Below, piece after piece: positions 26,092 through 33,936 of a stretch of 64,000 nucleotides of DNA. Positions within the stretch are counted from its first letter, which is position 1. Every line of letters starts with the position of its first letter. Position numbers and translations under genes: made by a program. Origin of the DNA: JALYUA01 sp039933215 (GTDB lineage: Bacteria; Acidobacteriota; Thermoanaerobaculia; UBA5066; Gp7-AA6). Location of the stretch: the NCBI GenBank assembly GCA_039933215.1, contig JBDTOO010000010.1:9429-73428 (forward strand). The letters run 5' to 3'. The notes below the pieces were generated by a model that saw only the letters and a list, made by a program, of their open reading frames with translations, had not been told where the DNA came from and did no database searches.

Positions 26092-26594
26092 CAGACGTCC
26101 AGGAGCCCTTCCGGCGGATCGATGACGATGCGCCTTCCCGGCTCGTCGACGGAGACCACGATCGGCGAGATGAACGGGACGAGCGCCTCTTTGCCGGATG
26201 CGAGCTCGATCGAGAGAAGCGGGCCCGCCGGAGTCTGCTCGAGCAGGCGGACCTTTCCCGCGAGCCGTCCGGAGAGGTCCTCGCACCGCCATCCCTCGAT
26301 CTGATGGCTGTAATAAAAGTCCGGGCGCGGAGGAGCCGCCTCGGCCTCGGCGACGTGGAGGGCTCCGCCGGAGAGAGCGCGCGCGGCGTCGACGTCGGCG
26401 ATGCCTTCGAAGGCGACCAGGAGCCGGGACCCATGCGGGCGGACGGAGCGGATGGTCAGAGCGCGCTTCACGCCCGCTGCCTGCCATTCGAGCACGGCTC
26501 CGGGCGCGAAGCGCTCCGGGAAATCGGATCGAGTCTCGACCGAGACCTCGCCGCGAAGGCCGTGAGGGCGGCGAACGAGGCCGACGAGAAGCAT
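26091..26594 (-). CDS. rimM: Ribosome maturation factor RimM
   Basis: 16S rRNA processing factor that binds uS19 during 30S assembly. The 167-aa protein has the typical start VGLVRRPHGLRGEVSVE, a beta-barrel N-domain, then a PRC-barrel with YYSHQIEGWRCED and SGKEALVPFISPIV. Its position between khpA and trmD is the standard arrangement. The ATG at 26594 is 47 bp after khpA. Identification is firm. Confidence 0.95.
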   Translation of the reverse strand: MLLVGLVRRPHGLRGEVSVETRSDFPERFAPGAVLEWQAAGVKRALTIRSVRPHGSRLLVAFEGIADVDAARALSGGALHVAEAEAAPPRPDFYYSHQIEGWRCEDLSGRLAGKVRLLEQTPAGPLLSIELASGKEALVPFISPIVVSVDEPGRRIVIDPPEGLLDV

Positions 26595-26641
26595 GACGGT
26601 GATGAGGACGGGATGGGGCGCGGAACGGGCCGCGGAGAGAT

Positions 26642-26872
26642 CTAGTCGCGGACGCGAATCGTGACCTTCTTGCCCCGCGCCGACGCGGCCGCCCCGACGA
26701 AGGCGCGCAGCGCGCGGACGGTCCGGCCTTCGCGGCCGATCAGACGCCCGCGGTCCGCCTCGGGAACGGAGATCTCGTAGACGGAGTTGCGTCCCTCGGA
26801 CGTCTCGGTGACCCGAGCGAGCTCCGGATTGTCGGAGAGCCGCCGGATGATCGTCTCGACGAGACGCCGCAT
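26642..26872 (-). CDS. khpA: KH-domain RNA-binding protein KhpA
   Basis: A 76-aa single KH-domain protein. In other bacteria KhpA pairs with KhpB/Jag and affects cell-wall synthesis and small-RNA functions. The GxxG-containing loop is visible as GREGRT within RLIGREGRTVRALR. The start is set at ATG 26872, preceded by AAGGAG with 5-nt spacing, giving MRRLVETIIRRLSDNPE as in homologues. An ATG at 26899, overlapping the rpsP stop, would add nine residues and has no such signal. The gene lies in the normal rpsP-khpA-rimM-trmD order. Confidence 0.92.
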   Translation of the reverse strand: MRRLVETIIRRLSDNPELARVTETSEGRNSVYEISVPEADRGRLIGREGRTVRALRAFVGAAASARGKKVTIRVRD

Positions 26873-26898
26873 CGTGGCTCCTTCCCCGCCGGGCGCCA

Positions 26899-27156
26899 TC
26901 AGGAGGCCGCGGCCGCCGGCGGCGGCTCCGGCCGGCTGAGAAGCGAGCGGACCGTGGGAGAGAGGCCGGCGCCGAGGCCGATCCAGAATGCCGCGCGCTC
27001 GCGGTTGATCGAGACCGCCGCGGGCTCGCGGAGCGGGTGGTAGGAACCGATCTCCTCGAGGACCTCGGCGCGCGCCGTCTGGCGGGAGTCCGAGACCACG
27101 ACACGGTAGTACGGCTGGTTGCGGGCGCCCATCCGGCGCAGGCGAATCTTCAGCAT
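26899..27156 (-). CDS. rpsP: 30S ribosomal protein S16
   Basis: Small-subunit assembly protein bS16, 85 aa. The N-terminus MLKIRLRRMGARNQPYYRVVV is the family signature, followed by GSYHPL. A short Pro/Ala-rich tail ends the protein. It is the first gene of the rpsP-khpA-rimM-trmD operon and lies 65 bp after ffh, an association conserved in many bacteria. Confidence 0.97.
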   Translation of the reverse strand: MLKIRLRRMGARNQPYYRVVVSDSRQTARAEVLEEIGSYHPLREPAAVSINRERAAFWIGLGAGLSPTVRSLLSRPEPPPAAAAS

Positions 27157-27221
27157 CCTGAGTCCTTTCGACCTGAATCCCCTCGACGCAAACCGCGAAT
27201 CATAGCAGAAGGCGGCCCCGC

Positions 27222-28571
27222 CTACCCCGGATCCCGGGGAGCCGGCAGCGGGAGCTTCGACATGTCGAGCCCCCGCATCCCCTTCCTGGCGGCTTTCATG
27301 AGCTTGCGCATCTGCTGGTACTGCTTCAACAGGCGGTTGATCTCCGACACGTTCGTCCCCGATCCGCCCGCGATCCGCTTCTTGCGGGACCCGTTCAAGA
27401 CCTGCGGGTAGCGCCGCTCTTCGGCCGTCATGGAGTCGATGATGGCGCCCACCCGGGTGAGCTGTTTCTCGTCGACGGCGTCCGGCGCGGAGAGCCCCCG
27501 GAACGCCCCTCCCTTGGGAAGAAGGTCGATGAGGCTCGAAAGAGGGCCCATCTTCCGCATCGACTTCAACTGCTCGCGCAGATCTTCCAGGGTGAATTCA
27601 CCCGCGCCCGCCCGCTCCGCCATCCGGCGCGCGGCGGTCTCATCGACCTGCGCCTCGACCTTCTCGATCAGCGTCAACACGTCCCCCATCCCGAGGATGC
27701 GCGACGCCATGCGGTCGGGATGGAACGCCTCGAAGTCTTCCGGCTTCTCGCCGACGCCGACGAAGAGGATCGGCTTGCCCGTCGTCTTGACGACGGTCAG
27801 CGCGGCGCCTCCGCGCGCGTCGCCGTCGGTCTTCGTCAGGATCACGCCTGTGAGCGGAAGGACGGCGGCGAACCCCGCCGCCGAGCGCACGGCGTCCTGC
27901 CCGGTCATGGCGTCCGCGACGAAGAGGATCTCGCGGGCGCCCGTCGCGTCCACGACCTCGCGCACCTGGCGCATGAGCTCCTCGTCGATGTGGAGCCGCC
28001 CCGCGGTGTCGATGATGACGGTGTCGCGCCCCGTGAGCTTCGCCTCCCGGACGCCCTCGCGCGCGACCTCGACCGGGTCGGTGCGACCCGCCGGATCGAA
28101 CACGGGAATGCCCGTCTGGCGCCCGAGGGTCATCAACTGCGCGACCGCGGCGGGCCGCGCGAGGTCTGCGGGGACGAGCAGCGGATAGCGGCCCCTCCCC
28201 TTCAAGTGGAGCGCGAGCTTCCCGGCGGAGGTCGTCTTTCCCGAGCCCTGCAGGCCGACGAGGGCGAGCACCGCGGGCTTGCCGTCCAGCGCGAGCTCCG
28301 ATTTCTGGCCGCCCAGGAGGGCCATGAGCTCGTCCCGGACGATTCGCGTCACTTCCTGCGCGGGAGACAGCTGCTGGAGAACCTTGCCCCCGACCGCTCT
28401 CTCGCGCACCCGGGCCGTGAAATCGCGCACGACGGGCAGCGCCACGTCGGCTTCGAGCAGCGACAGGCGGATCTGCCGCAGCGCCGTATCCAGGTGGTAA
28501 TCCGTGAGGTGGCCTTCGCCACGCAGGTCCTTGAAAACGCCCTGGACCCGCTCCCCGAGACCCTCGAACAT
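27222..28571 (-). CDS. ffh: Signal recognition particle protein Ffh
   Basis: GTPase subunit of SRP that, with 4.5S RNA and FtsY, targets membrane proteins. The 449-aa protein shows an N-domain four-helix bundle, then G-domain motifs GLQGSGKTTSAGKLA, DTAGR and TKTDG, and a C-terminal Met-rich M-domain (QYQQMRKLMKAARKGM and SKKRIAGGSGT-type RNA-binding loop). It starts at ATG 28571. The gene leads the ribosomal block on the minus strand and is divergent from the lipoprotein gene. Confidence 0.97.
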   Translation of the reverse strand: MFEGLGERVQGVFKDLRGEGHLTDYHLDTALRQIRLSLLEADVALPVVRDFTARVRERAVGGKVLQQLSPAQEVTRIVRDELMALLGGQKSELALDGKPAVLALVGLQGSGKTTSAGKLALHLKGRGRYPLLVPADLARPAAVAQLMTLGRQTGIPVFDPAGRTDPVEVAREGVREAKLTGRDTVIIDTAGRLHIDEELMRQVREVVDATGAREILFVADAMTGQDAVRSAAGFAAVLPLTGVILTKTDGDARGGAALTVVKTTGKPILFVGVGEKPEDFEAFHPDRMASRILGMGDVLTLIEKVEAQVDETAARRMAERAGAGEFTLEDLREQLKSMRKMGPLSSLIDLLPKGGAFRGLSAPDAVDEKQLTRVGAIIDSMTAEERRYPQVLNGSRKKRIAGGSGTNVSEINRLLKQYQQMRKLMKAARKGMRGLDMSKLPLPAPRDPG

Positions 28572-28625
28572 GTTCGACCTCTGGCTCTCCCCCGGCTCAG
28601 TTGGCGCGGGAATCGCAAGGATACA

Positions 28626-28689
28626 GGCCAGGGTCCCATCCGTCGAGGAGCCCCTGGCCAGTTGACACCGGAACCGGTTGGGGTATCAT
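28626..28689 (+). promoter_or_regulatory. Promoter of the Thr-rich lipoprotein gene, with upstream inverted repeat
   Basis: A consensus -35 TTGACA (28662-28667), a 16-bp spacer and -10 TATCAT (28684-28689) form one of the best sigma70-type promoters in the window, with a start near 28697 and a leader of about 60 nt. Immediately upstream, GGCCAGGG (28626-28633) and CCCTGGCC (28652-28659) form an 8-bp inverted repeat ending 2 bp before the -35, a possible regulator site. Confidence 0.75.
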
Positions 28690-28756
28690 TCGGCGGCGTT
28701 TTTTGCAGGGATTCTTTTTGCGTGAAAAAGACGCTTAGAAAAAGGAGATGAGGGAT

Positions 28757-29041
28757 ATGAAGAAGCTCGTGACCCTGGGCCTCGTTGCCGTGTTTGCGAC
28801 GGCGCTTGTCACCGGTTGCAAGAAGAAGGAAGAGACCACGACTGAGACTACGACCACGACCGAGCAGCCCACCGTCGTCGAGGAAACGGCAACTACGGCC
28901 ACCGGCACGACCATGACGACCACGGACACGACGGGCACGATGGCGACGACGCCGTCCGCCATGATGACGCCCGCGGCTTCCGGTTCGATGACGACGACGA
29001 CCGACACGAAGACGACGACGTCGACCTCGACGAAGAAGTAG
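28757..29041 (+). CDS. Small threonine-rich lipoprotein
   Basis: A 94-aa predicted lipoprotein. It has a Lys-containing N-terminus, a hydrophobic stretch, and a lipobox LVTGC placing the modified Cys at about residue 20. The mature part starts CKKKEE and is then dominated by Thr with Ala, Ser, Met and Glu, without globular character. Such Thr/Ser-rich surface tails are often glycosylated or act as spacers, which is inference. The start is ATG 28757, preceded by AAAGGAG (28741-28747) at 9-nt spacing; the in-frame ATG at 28748 abuts the Shine-Dalgarno and is unlikely. Flanked by a consensus promoter and a strong terminator, it is a stand-alone, probably highly expressed gene. No homologue family recognised. 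Confidence 0.8.
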   Translation: MKKLVTLGLVAVFATALVTGCKKKEETTTETTTTTEQPTVVEETATTATGTTMTTTDTTGTMATTPSAMMTPAASGSMTTTTDTKTTTSTSTKK

Positions 29042-29060
29042 CTCAAACCGGACTCGACGA

Positions 29061-29088
29061 AAGGCCCCGATCTCGGGGCCTTTTTTTT
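29061..29088 (+). terminator. Rho-independent terminator
   Basis: A stem of AGGCCCCGA (29062-29070) with TCGGGGCCT (29073-29081), a 2-nt loop in the simplest pairing, is followed by a run of eight T (29081-29088). It lies 20 bp after the lipoprotein stop and is the clearest intrinsic terminator in the window. Confidence 0.93.
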
Positions 29089-29136
29089 GTCTTCGCGGGC
29101 CGAGGCCCGTGTCCCGGGATCCTCTAGACTTCGGTC

Positions 29137-30240
29137 TTGCTCCCCGTCTGGGCCGAAATCCTTCTGGCGGCGGCCGCCGTTGGCGCGGCCATCGCCGCCG
29201 TCTCGCTCCGGGCGCGGGAGAAACGACTCCTCGCGCGGCTCGCGTCCCGCGAGCGCCGCGGCCACTTCCTCGGTGAGTCGCCCGACCTTCGCCAGATCCT
29301 GAAGCACGCCTTCACCGCCGCGTCGGAAGTCCTGCCGGTATCCGGGTTCGACCTCTATCGCATCGGAGTGAGCGGCCAGATCGAGGAGGTCTGGACCGTG
29401 ACACGCCCGGACCCCGCCGGCGATCCGGAACCGCTTCTCGACGCCGAGAGCCCCCACCTCGGCGAGACGATCGACGCGGACCGGCTTCGGGACCTCACGG
29501 CGACGGAGACCGATCACTCGTTCTCCGCGAGCGATCTCCTGCCGGGCGGCCGCCCCTCCCGCCGGCTCCGGCTGCCCCTTTACTCGGGCGACCGGCTCAT
29601 CGCGCATCTCGACCTGACGAGCCCTGATCCCATCGAGGACGCCATGAAGGACGAGATCCGGTCGCTCCTCGGCCCGCTGACCTCGTCTCTCCACGCGTTT
29701 CGCAACTGGACGATCGCGGTCACCGACGAGCTGTCCGGGCTCGCCTCCCGCCGCTACTTCGAGACGCGCCTCGCCGAGGAATGGGCCCGACGCGAGCGCT
29801 ACGGCGGTTCCCTCGCGGTCGTGTGCTTCGACCTCGACCGATTCAAGGTCTTAAACGACACCTTCGGGCACGCGGCCGGCGACGCCGCGATCCGGCGGTT
29901 CGGGGACGTGGTGCGGGACGCCATCCGCAGCACGGACATCGCCTGCCGGTACGGCGGCGAGGAGTTCGCGGTCCTCTTTCCCGAGACGCAGGGCGCCGCC
30001 GCGCGGGCCGTCGCGGATCGGATCCGCGGCGCTCTCGCCGGGGAGCGCTTCCGCTTCGCGTCGCGGCCGTTCGGAGTGACCGTGTCGGCGGGCGTCGCCG
30101 AAGCGGAGCGCGCCCGCGACCGCGAGCAGCTCCTCTTCCACGCGGATCAGGCGCTGTATGCCGCGAAGAACGCCGGCCGTAACCGGGTCGTGGCGTGGGA
30201 GCCGGAGATCGCCTCCGCGGCTCGCGCGCCGGAGCTATAG
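29137..30240 (+). CDS. Diguanylate cyclase with N-terminal membrane anchor and GAF-like domain
   Basis: Makes the second messenger c-di-GMP from two GTP. The 367-aa protein starts at TTG with one hydrophobic helix (residues 3-22), then a GAF-like sensory region (about 45-185), then a GGDEF domain whose active loop is RYGGEEF (about 265-271). An intact inhibitory I-site RxxD (RSTD) lies five residues before GGEEF, so product feedback is expected. FDLDRFKVLNDTFGHAAGD is the canonical metal and substrate strand. No Shine-Dalgarno precedes the TTG; a TAGACT box (29125-29130) lies 6 nt upstream. A small gene follows after 9 bp. Confidence 0.92.
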   Translation: MLPVWAEILLAAAAVGAAIAAVSLRAREKRLLARLASRERRGHFLGESPDLRQILKHAFTAASEVLPVSGFDLYRIGVSGQIEEVWTVTRPDPAGDPEPLLDAESPHLGETIDADRLRDLTATETDHSFSASDLLPGGRPSRRLRLPLYSGDRLIAHLDLTSPDPIEDAMKDEIRSLLGPLTSSLHAFRNWTIAVTDELSGLASRRYFETRLAEEWARRERYGGSLAVVCFDLDRFKVLNDTFGHAAGDAAIRRFGDVVRDAIRSTDIACRYGGEEFAVLFPETQGAAARAVADRIRGALAGERFRFASRPFGVTVSAGVAEAERARDREQLLFHADQALYAAKNAGRNRVVAWEPEIASAARAPEL

Positions 30241-30249
30241 TCGTCCGCC

Positions 30250-30486
30250 GTGGGTCTCGAAAACTCGGGAGGTCCTGAGGACGCCGCGCTCGTCCAAGAG
30301 ATGGTCGAGGCGCAGCGCCGGAGGATCCGAGAGATCGCCCGGCGGATCGCGCCGGGCTTGAGCGAGGACGATCTTCTGCAGCCCCACGACCACGCGGCCC
30401 TGGCGTCCCACCCGGATTTCCAGTTCGAGGACGGGATCCTCGCGGGTTATCTCGCGGTCCTGGCCGCCCTCCGCGCCAGGCGGTAG
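30250..30486 (+). CDS. Small hypothetical protein
   Basis: A 78-aa acidic-then-basic protein from GTG 30250, 9 bp after the diguanylate cyclase. It has a helical N-terminal half (VQEMVEAQRRRIREIARRIAPG) and a compact C-terminal half with QPHDHAAL, FEDGILAGYLAVLAALRA. The patterned sequence and short spacing suggest a real gene co-transcribed with the cyclase. Its last 40 bases overlap the end of a convergent small gene. Function unknown. Confidence 0.6.
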   Translation: MGLENSGGPEDAALVQEMVEAQRRRIREIARRIAPGLSEDDLLQPHDHAALASHPDFQFEDGILAGYLAVLAALRARR

Positions 30487-30665
30487 AGCCAGTGGCCCCG
30501 AGCCGGACGGGAGGCGCGATAGAGACTGGCGATCGTCTCGGCGTGGGCCTCGATCCAGCGGGCGTCCTCCGGGCGCACGCCGAGATCCCCGAGCCGGCGC
30601 CCCGTCTCCGAGGCCAGCCGGGCGAGGGGCTCGTCGGAGGGACCCGATCCCGTGGGCCACTTCAT
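30447..30665 (-). CDS. Small hypothetical protein coupled to the glycosyltransferase
   Basis: A 72-aa protein from ATG 30665, whose first bases overlap the glycosyltransferase stop (ATGA). This overlap, and a plausible helical sequence (LARLASETGRRLGDLGV, RWIEAHAETIASLYRASRPARGHWLYRLARR), support translation as the last gene of the methyltransferase-glycosyltransferase operon. The C-terminus is strongly basic. It overlaps the convergent plus-strand small gene by 40 bp, so one of the two could be spurious. No family recognised. Confidence 0.5.
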   Translation of the reverse strand: MKWPTGSGPSDEPLARLASETGRRLGDLGVRPEDARWIEAHAETIASLYRASRPARGHWLYRLARRAARTAR

Positions 30666-31723
30666 CCGGAGCCCAGGCCGGCAGAATTCAGAAGAGCCGC
30701 GACCGCGGCGTCCCAGGTGATGCCCTCGACGCGGCGGCGCCCCTGCTCCCCCATCTCCGTGAGCGCCGCCGTGTCGTTCCACGCGACCCGCAGAGCGGCG
30801 CCGAGGGATTCGGCATCGGGGGCGACGACGAGGCCGGTCGCGCCGTCCTCCACGAACTCGAGCGGCCCTCCGGCGTCGTCGGTCGTGATCACCGGCTTTC
30901 CCGAGAGGAACGCCTCGAGCGGCACGTACCCGAGGTCCTCTCCCGCTGGAGGGACCACCACGACCCGGGCTCCCGCGTAGAGGGCGAGGAGCTCCTCGTC
31001 CGAAACGCTCCCGGCCCAGCGCACCCGGTTGGCGACGCCCGCCTCGCTCGCGACGCGGCGGCAGCGCCCCTCTTCGGGGCCCTGTCCGACGACGACGAGG
31101 CGCGCCTCGGGAGCGTGCGCGAGCGCGGCGACGGCGAGATCCGCCCGCTTCCAGGCGTCGAGACGGCCGACCGTGAGCGCATAGTCGCCGAAGGGTCCGG
31201 GCCTGTAGCGCCCGACGAGCGGAGGCGGATGGTAGAGCGGCCGGCTCGAGATCCCGTTGTATCTCGCGAGCCTTCCCGCAACGGTCCCCGAGTTCGCGAA
31301 GACGGCTCGCGCCTCCGTGAGCCCGACCGTGTCCACGCGGGCGATGGCTTCCCGCGTCCGGCGGTCCTCCGGCGAGGACGTGAAGTCGCTGTACGGGGTC
31401 CCGAACTGATCGTACGCCTGCCGGTACTGGTGGATCAGCCAGACGATCTTGTTCGCGTGCCGCGCGGCGTAGCTCGGAAAACGCGTCGCGATGACGGCGT
31501 CGACGGGGCGCCCCCCGATCTCGGAGAGGTCCAGCCCGCGCCAGGCGAGCGCGCTCCGAATCAGGTCGAAGCGTTCGCGCTCGATGAGCGGCATCGTCAC
31601 GAGGTCCGCCTCGACCCCGCGCGCCTGGAGAGCCTCGGTCAGGCGCTTTACGTGCCGCTCCGCTCCGCCTTCCGAGAACGGGCTCTGCACGCCGAGAACG
31701 AGGACACGCGGGCGTTCCGTCAG
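30662..31723 (-). CDS. GT4-family glycosyltransferase
   Basis: A 353-aa GT-B fold sugar transferase. The N-terminal domain begins RVLVLGVQSPFSEGGAERHV, the acceptor-side glycine-rich loop of GT4 enzymes. The C-terminal domain has YALTVGRLDAWKRADL and the donor-binding Glu motif in PPAGEDLGYVPLEAF. It probably adds a hexose to a cell-surface glycan. The only start fitting the conserved N-terminus is CTG 31723, overlapping the methyltransferase stop as CTGA, with GGGAGAGGG just upstream. It is operonic with a methyltransferase and a small protein. Confidence 0.87.
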   Translation of the reverse strand: MTERPRVLVLGVQSPFSEGGAERHVKRLTEALQARGVEADLVTMPLIERERFDLIRSALAWRGLDLSEIGGRPVDAVIATRFPSYAARHANKIVWLIHQYRQAYDQFGTPYSDFTSSPEDRRTREAIARVDTVGLTEARAVFANSGTVAGRLARYNGISSRPLYHPPPLVGRYRPGPFGDYALTVGRLDAWKRADLAVAALAHAPEARLVVVGQGPEEGRCRRVASEAGVANRVRWAGSVSDEELLALYAGARVVVVPPAGEDLGYVPLEAFLSGKPVITTDDAGGPLEFVEDGATGLVVAPDAESLGAALRVAWNDTAALTEMGEQGRRRVEGITWDAAVAALLNSAGLGSG

Positions 31724-32859
31724 GCGCCCTCTCCCGGAACGCGCGCGATGAGCGCGTAGTCCTGTGGCGCAAAGAGCAGGCGGTTCAAGACGCGGTCGTT
31801 CTCGGACCGCTCCTCGAGCCGCTCCGAGGCGGGCAGGGGCGCGAGGTACTCGATCCGCGCGTCCGTGAATCCCGCGGTCTCCGCGAGGAACCGCAGCGCC
31901 TCCGCAGGGACCGGCCGGACATGGGAAGGATCGAGGAAGAACGCCCGCCAGGCCGAGAGCGAGTCTGTGTTGATCGTCTCGGCGACGAGGAGTCCGCCCG
32001 GAGCGAGAGCGCGGCGCGCGGCGCGGAGGAAGGCGAAGATCGTCTCGGGCGTCCAGTGCTCGACCACCTGGAAGGCGGTGACCGCGCCCGCGGTCCCGGC
32101 GGGATGCGCGGCCAGGTCGGCGACGCCGTCCCCCTCGCGTATGTCGAGTCCTTCCTGCCGGCCGTGGGCGACGGCGATCGGATTCGTTTCGACGCCGGAG
32201 GCGGACACCTCGGCGCTGCGGAGGAGCTTCAGGAACTCGCCGCGACCGCAGCCGACGTCGATGACGGGCCCGGGCAGGTTCTCGAAGAGCGGAAGGTAGA
32301 AGCGCTGCTTCGCCTGGACATCCTCGGCGCGCCCGCGGAAGCGCTCCTCGAAGAGGCTGTAGACGCCGGGAGGAAGCGAGGGCATCGCCGGCGTTTCCGC
32401 GGCGCCTCCGGGCCGCGCGGCCGCTTCGGGCGTACCCGTTGACTCGAGCGCGGCCAGGCGGCCATCCTGGATCGCGGCTCGGCGCTCGGCGGCCGCGTTC
32501 GAAGCCGCGATCGACTTCTCGATCCGCCGGAGTCGCTCGCCGGCGTCCCGCCGGTCGCGGGACAGCGCCTGCCGGAGCGACTCGACGATCTCGAGGAGGA
32601 GCGCGTTGAAAGACGCCTGGTCGCGCCAGACGAATCGCAGGGCTCGAATCGCGCCGCGCTTTACGCGCGCGAGCTGCGCCCCGGCCGGGACGGTCGGCAT
32701 GACGTGCGCCCCGGCCCGCGAGGACGCCGCGCGAGCGGCCCGTTCGTCGGGATTGCCCGGCTCCGTCTCCACGCGCGCGACGCCGGACGGCGCGGTCTCC
32801 GCGATCGCCGCCCGGACCTCTTCCGCCAGACGCCTCGCCCGGTCGCGCTCGGAGCTCAC
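31720..32859 (-). CDS. SAM-dependent methyltransferase with coiled-coil N-terminus
   Basis: A 379-aa class I methyltransferase from GTG 32859. Residues about 1-150 are charged and partly coiled coil. The segment LFEERFRGRAEDVQAKQRFYL is typical of methyltransferases in polysaccharide clusters. The SAM-binding motif I is VIDVGCGRGEFL (about 200-211), with further motifs GDGVADL and FQVVEHW. It may cap or methylate a surface glycan chain built by the downstream glycosyltransferase. Wording and context support this role; the substrate is not known. Confidence 0.82.
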   Translation of the reverse strand: MSSERDRARRLAEEVRAAIAETAPSGVARVETEPGNPDERAARAASSRAGAHVMPTVPAGAQLARVKRGAIRALRFVWRDQASFNALLLEIVESLRQALSRDRRDAGERLRRIEKSIAASNAAAERRAAIQDGRLAALESTGTPEAAARPGGAAETPAMPSLPPGVYSLFEERFRGRAEDVQAKQRFYLPLFENLPGPVIDVGCGRGEFLKLLRSAEVSASGVETNPIAVAHGRQEGLDIREGDGVADLAAHPAGTAGAVTAFQVVEHWTPETIFAFLRAARRALAPGGLLVAETINTDSLSAWRAFFLDPSHVRPVPAEALRFLAETAGFTDARIEYLAPLPASERLEERSENDRVLNRLLFAPQDYALIARVPGEGA

Positions 32860-32930
32860 CGCAGGCGAGAATAAGAGGCTGGCATCGTGGATGCAACCGA
32901 AAGGCCCATCGAGAACCGAATGTCCCGGCC

Positions 32931-33923
32931 ATGATCCCCTCCGCCGCGCGCGCCTTCGAGCGCCTGTTCGGTGCCGGGCTGCAGCCCGCCGCGGCGGCGC
33001 TGCGAGCCGCGGCTCTCGCCATGCTTCTGGTGGCGGTCACGCTCGCTCTCGTCCGGCTCGGCCGGGCCGTCGCGGCCCGCCGGTTCGGGTGGGAGACGGC
33101 ATCGGTGGTCCGATGCGTCGTCTGCGGCGGCGTCGCCTCGGACCCCGTCCTCCCCTTCTGTCCGTCGGGCCATCCGGTCCGGTTCCCTCCCGGCGCGCGG
33201 GCCCTCCAGGGGAATTCCGGCCGCGCCGGAAACCGCGGCTGGCTCGCCGCCGCGGCGGCGGTCCAGGCGCTGCTCGCTTTCGGCGCCGTCTCCGGCGCGC
33301 GCTCCTTTCGCGTGACGGACGCGTCCGCCCCGCCCCTCGCCGCCCTGGCGGGCTCCGCGGGGTATCTCTTCTTAACCGGCGCGCTCCTCGCGGCGGGGGC
33401 CGCGGCGGCTCCGTCCGCTCGCGGCATCCTGGCCCGCGGTCTCGCGGGAGTGCTGGCCGCGGCGGCCCTCGTCCCGGCTCTCACGCTCCTCTTCTTCGCC
33501 CGCGTCGCCGACCCTCCCCCGCACGTCGCTCTCGGCAGCCTCTGGGAGACGCCGACCGCTCTCTACGTCGAGTCGGGCGGGCGCCCCCGGCGTGAGGCGG
33601 ACGCGCCGGCGCCCATAGAGGCCGAGATCGTCGAGATCCGATCGCCGCTCTTCGGCGTCCAGTGGGAGGGGCTCGCGAGCCTGCGCACGGGAGGCCGGAC
33701 GATCCCCTGGCGCGGAAGCGGAGGCTGGAATGCCCGCGTCGCCCGCCGATGGCCCGCCGCGCTCTCGGGTGTCGTGCTCGCGACACGATCCCGCGTGGTG
33801 GCCGTGGAGACGCCACCGAACGTGCGCCTCTGGGTTTTCCGGGGCCCTGACGGGATTACCTTCTCGAGTGCGGGAGAGGGACCCGCGGCCGCAACGCCGG
33901 ACGCCCGACCCGACCGGGACTGA
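32931..33923 (+). CDS. Membrane protein with zinc-ribbon motif, unknown function
   Basis: A 330-aa protein. One hydrophobic helix at residues about 22-42 is followed by a treble-clef-like cysteine cluster CVVCGG...LPFCPSGHPV (about 62-82), then three more hydrophobic segments (about 104-190) and an extracytoplasmic-looking C-terminal beta-rich domain (about 200-310) with a disordered tail. No family recognised. A zinc-ribbon membrane protein also occurs at 7257-7715, but the two share only the general idea. It stands alone between the methyltransferase operon and a convergent transporter. Confidence 0.68.
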   Translation: MIPSAARAFERLFGAGLQPAAAALRAAALAMLLVAVTLALVRLGRAVAARRFGWETASVVRCVVCGGVASDPVLPFCPSGHPVRFPPGARALQGNSGRAGNRGWLAAAAAVQALLAFGAVSGARSFRVTDASAPPLAALAGSAGYLFLTGALLAAGAAAAPSARGILARGLAGVLAAAALVPALTLLFFARVADPPPHVALGSLWETPTALYVESGGRPRREADAPAPIEAEIVEIRSPLFGVQWEGLASLRTGGRTIPWRGSGGWNARVARRWPAALSGVVLATRSRVVAVETPPNVRLWVFRGPDGITFSSAGEGPAAATPDARPDRD

Positions 33924-33936
33924 GGGGAGCGATCGG

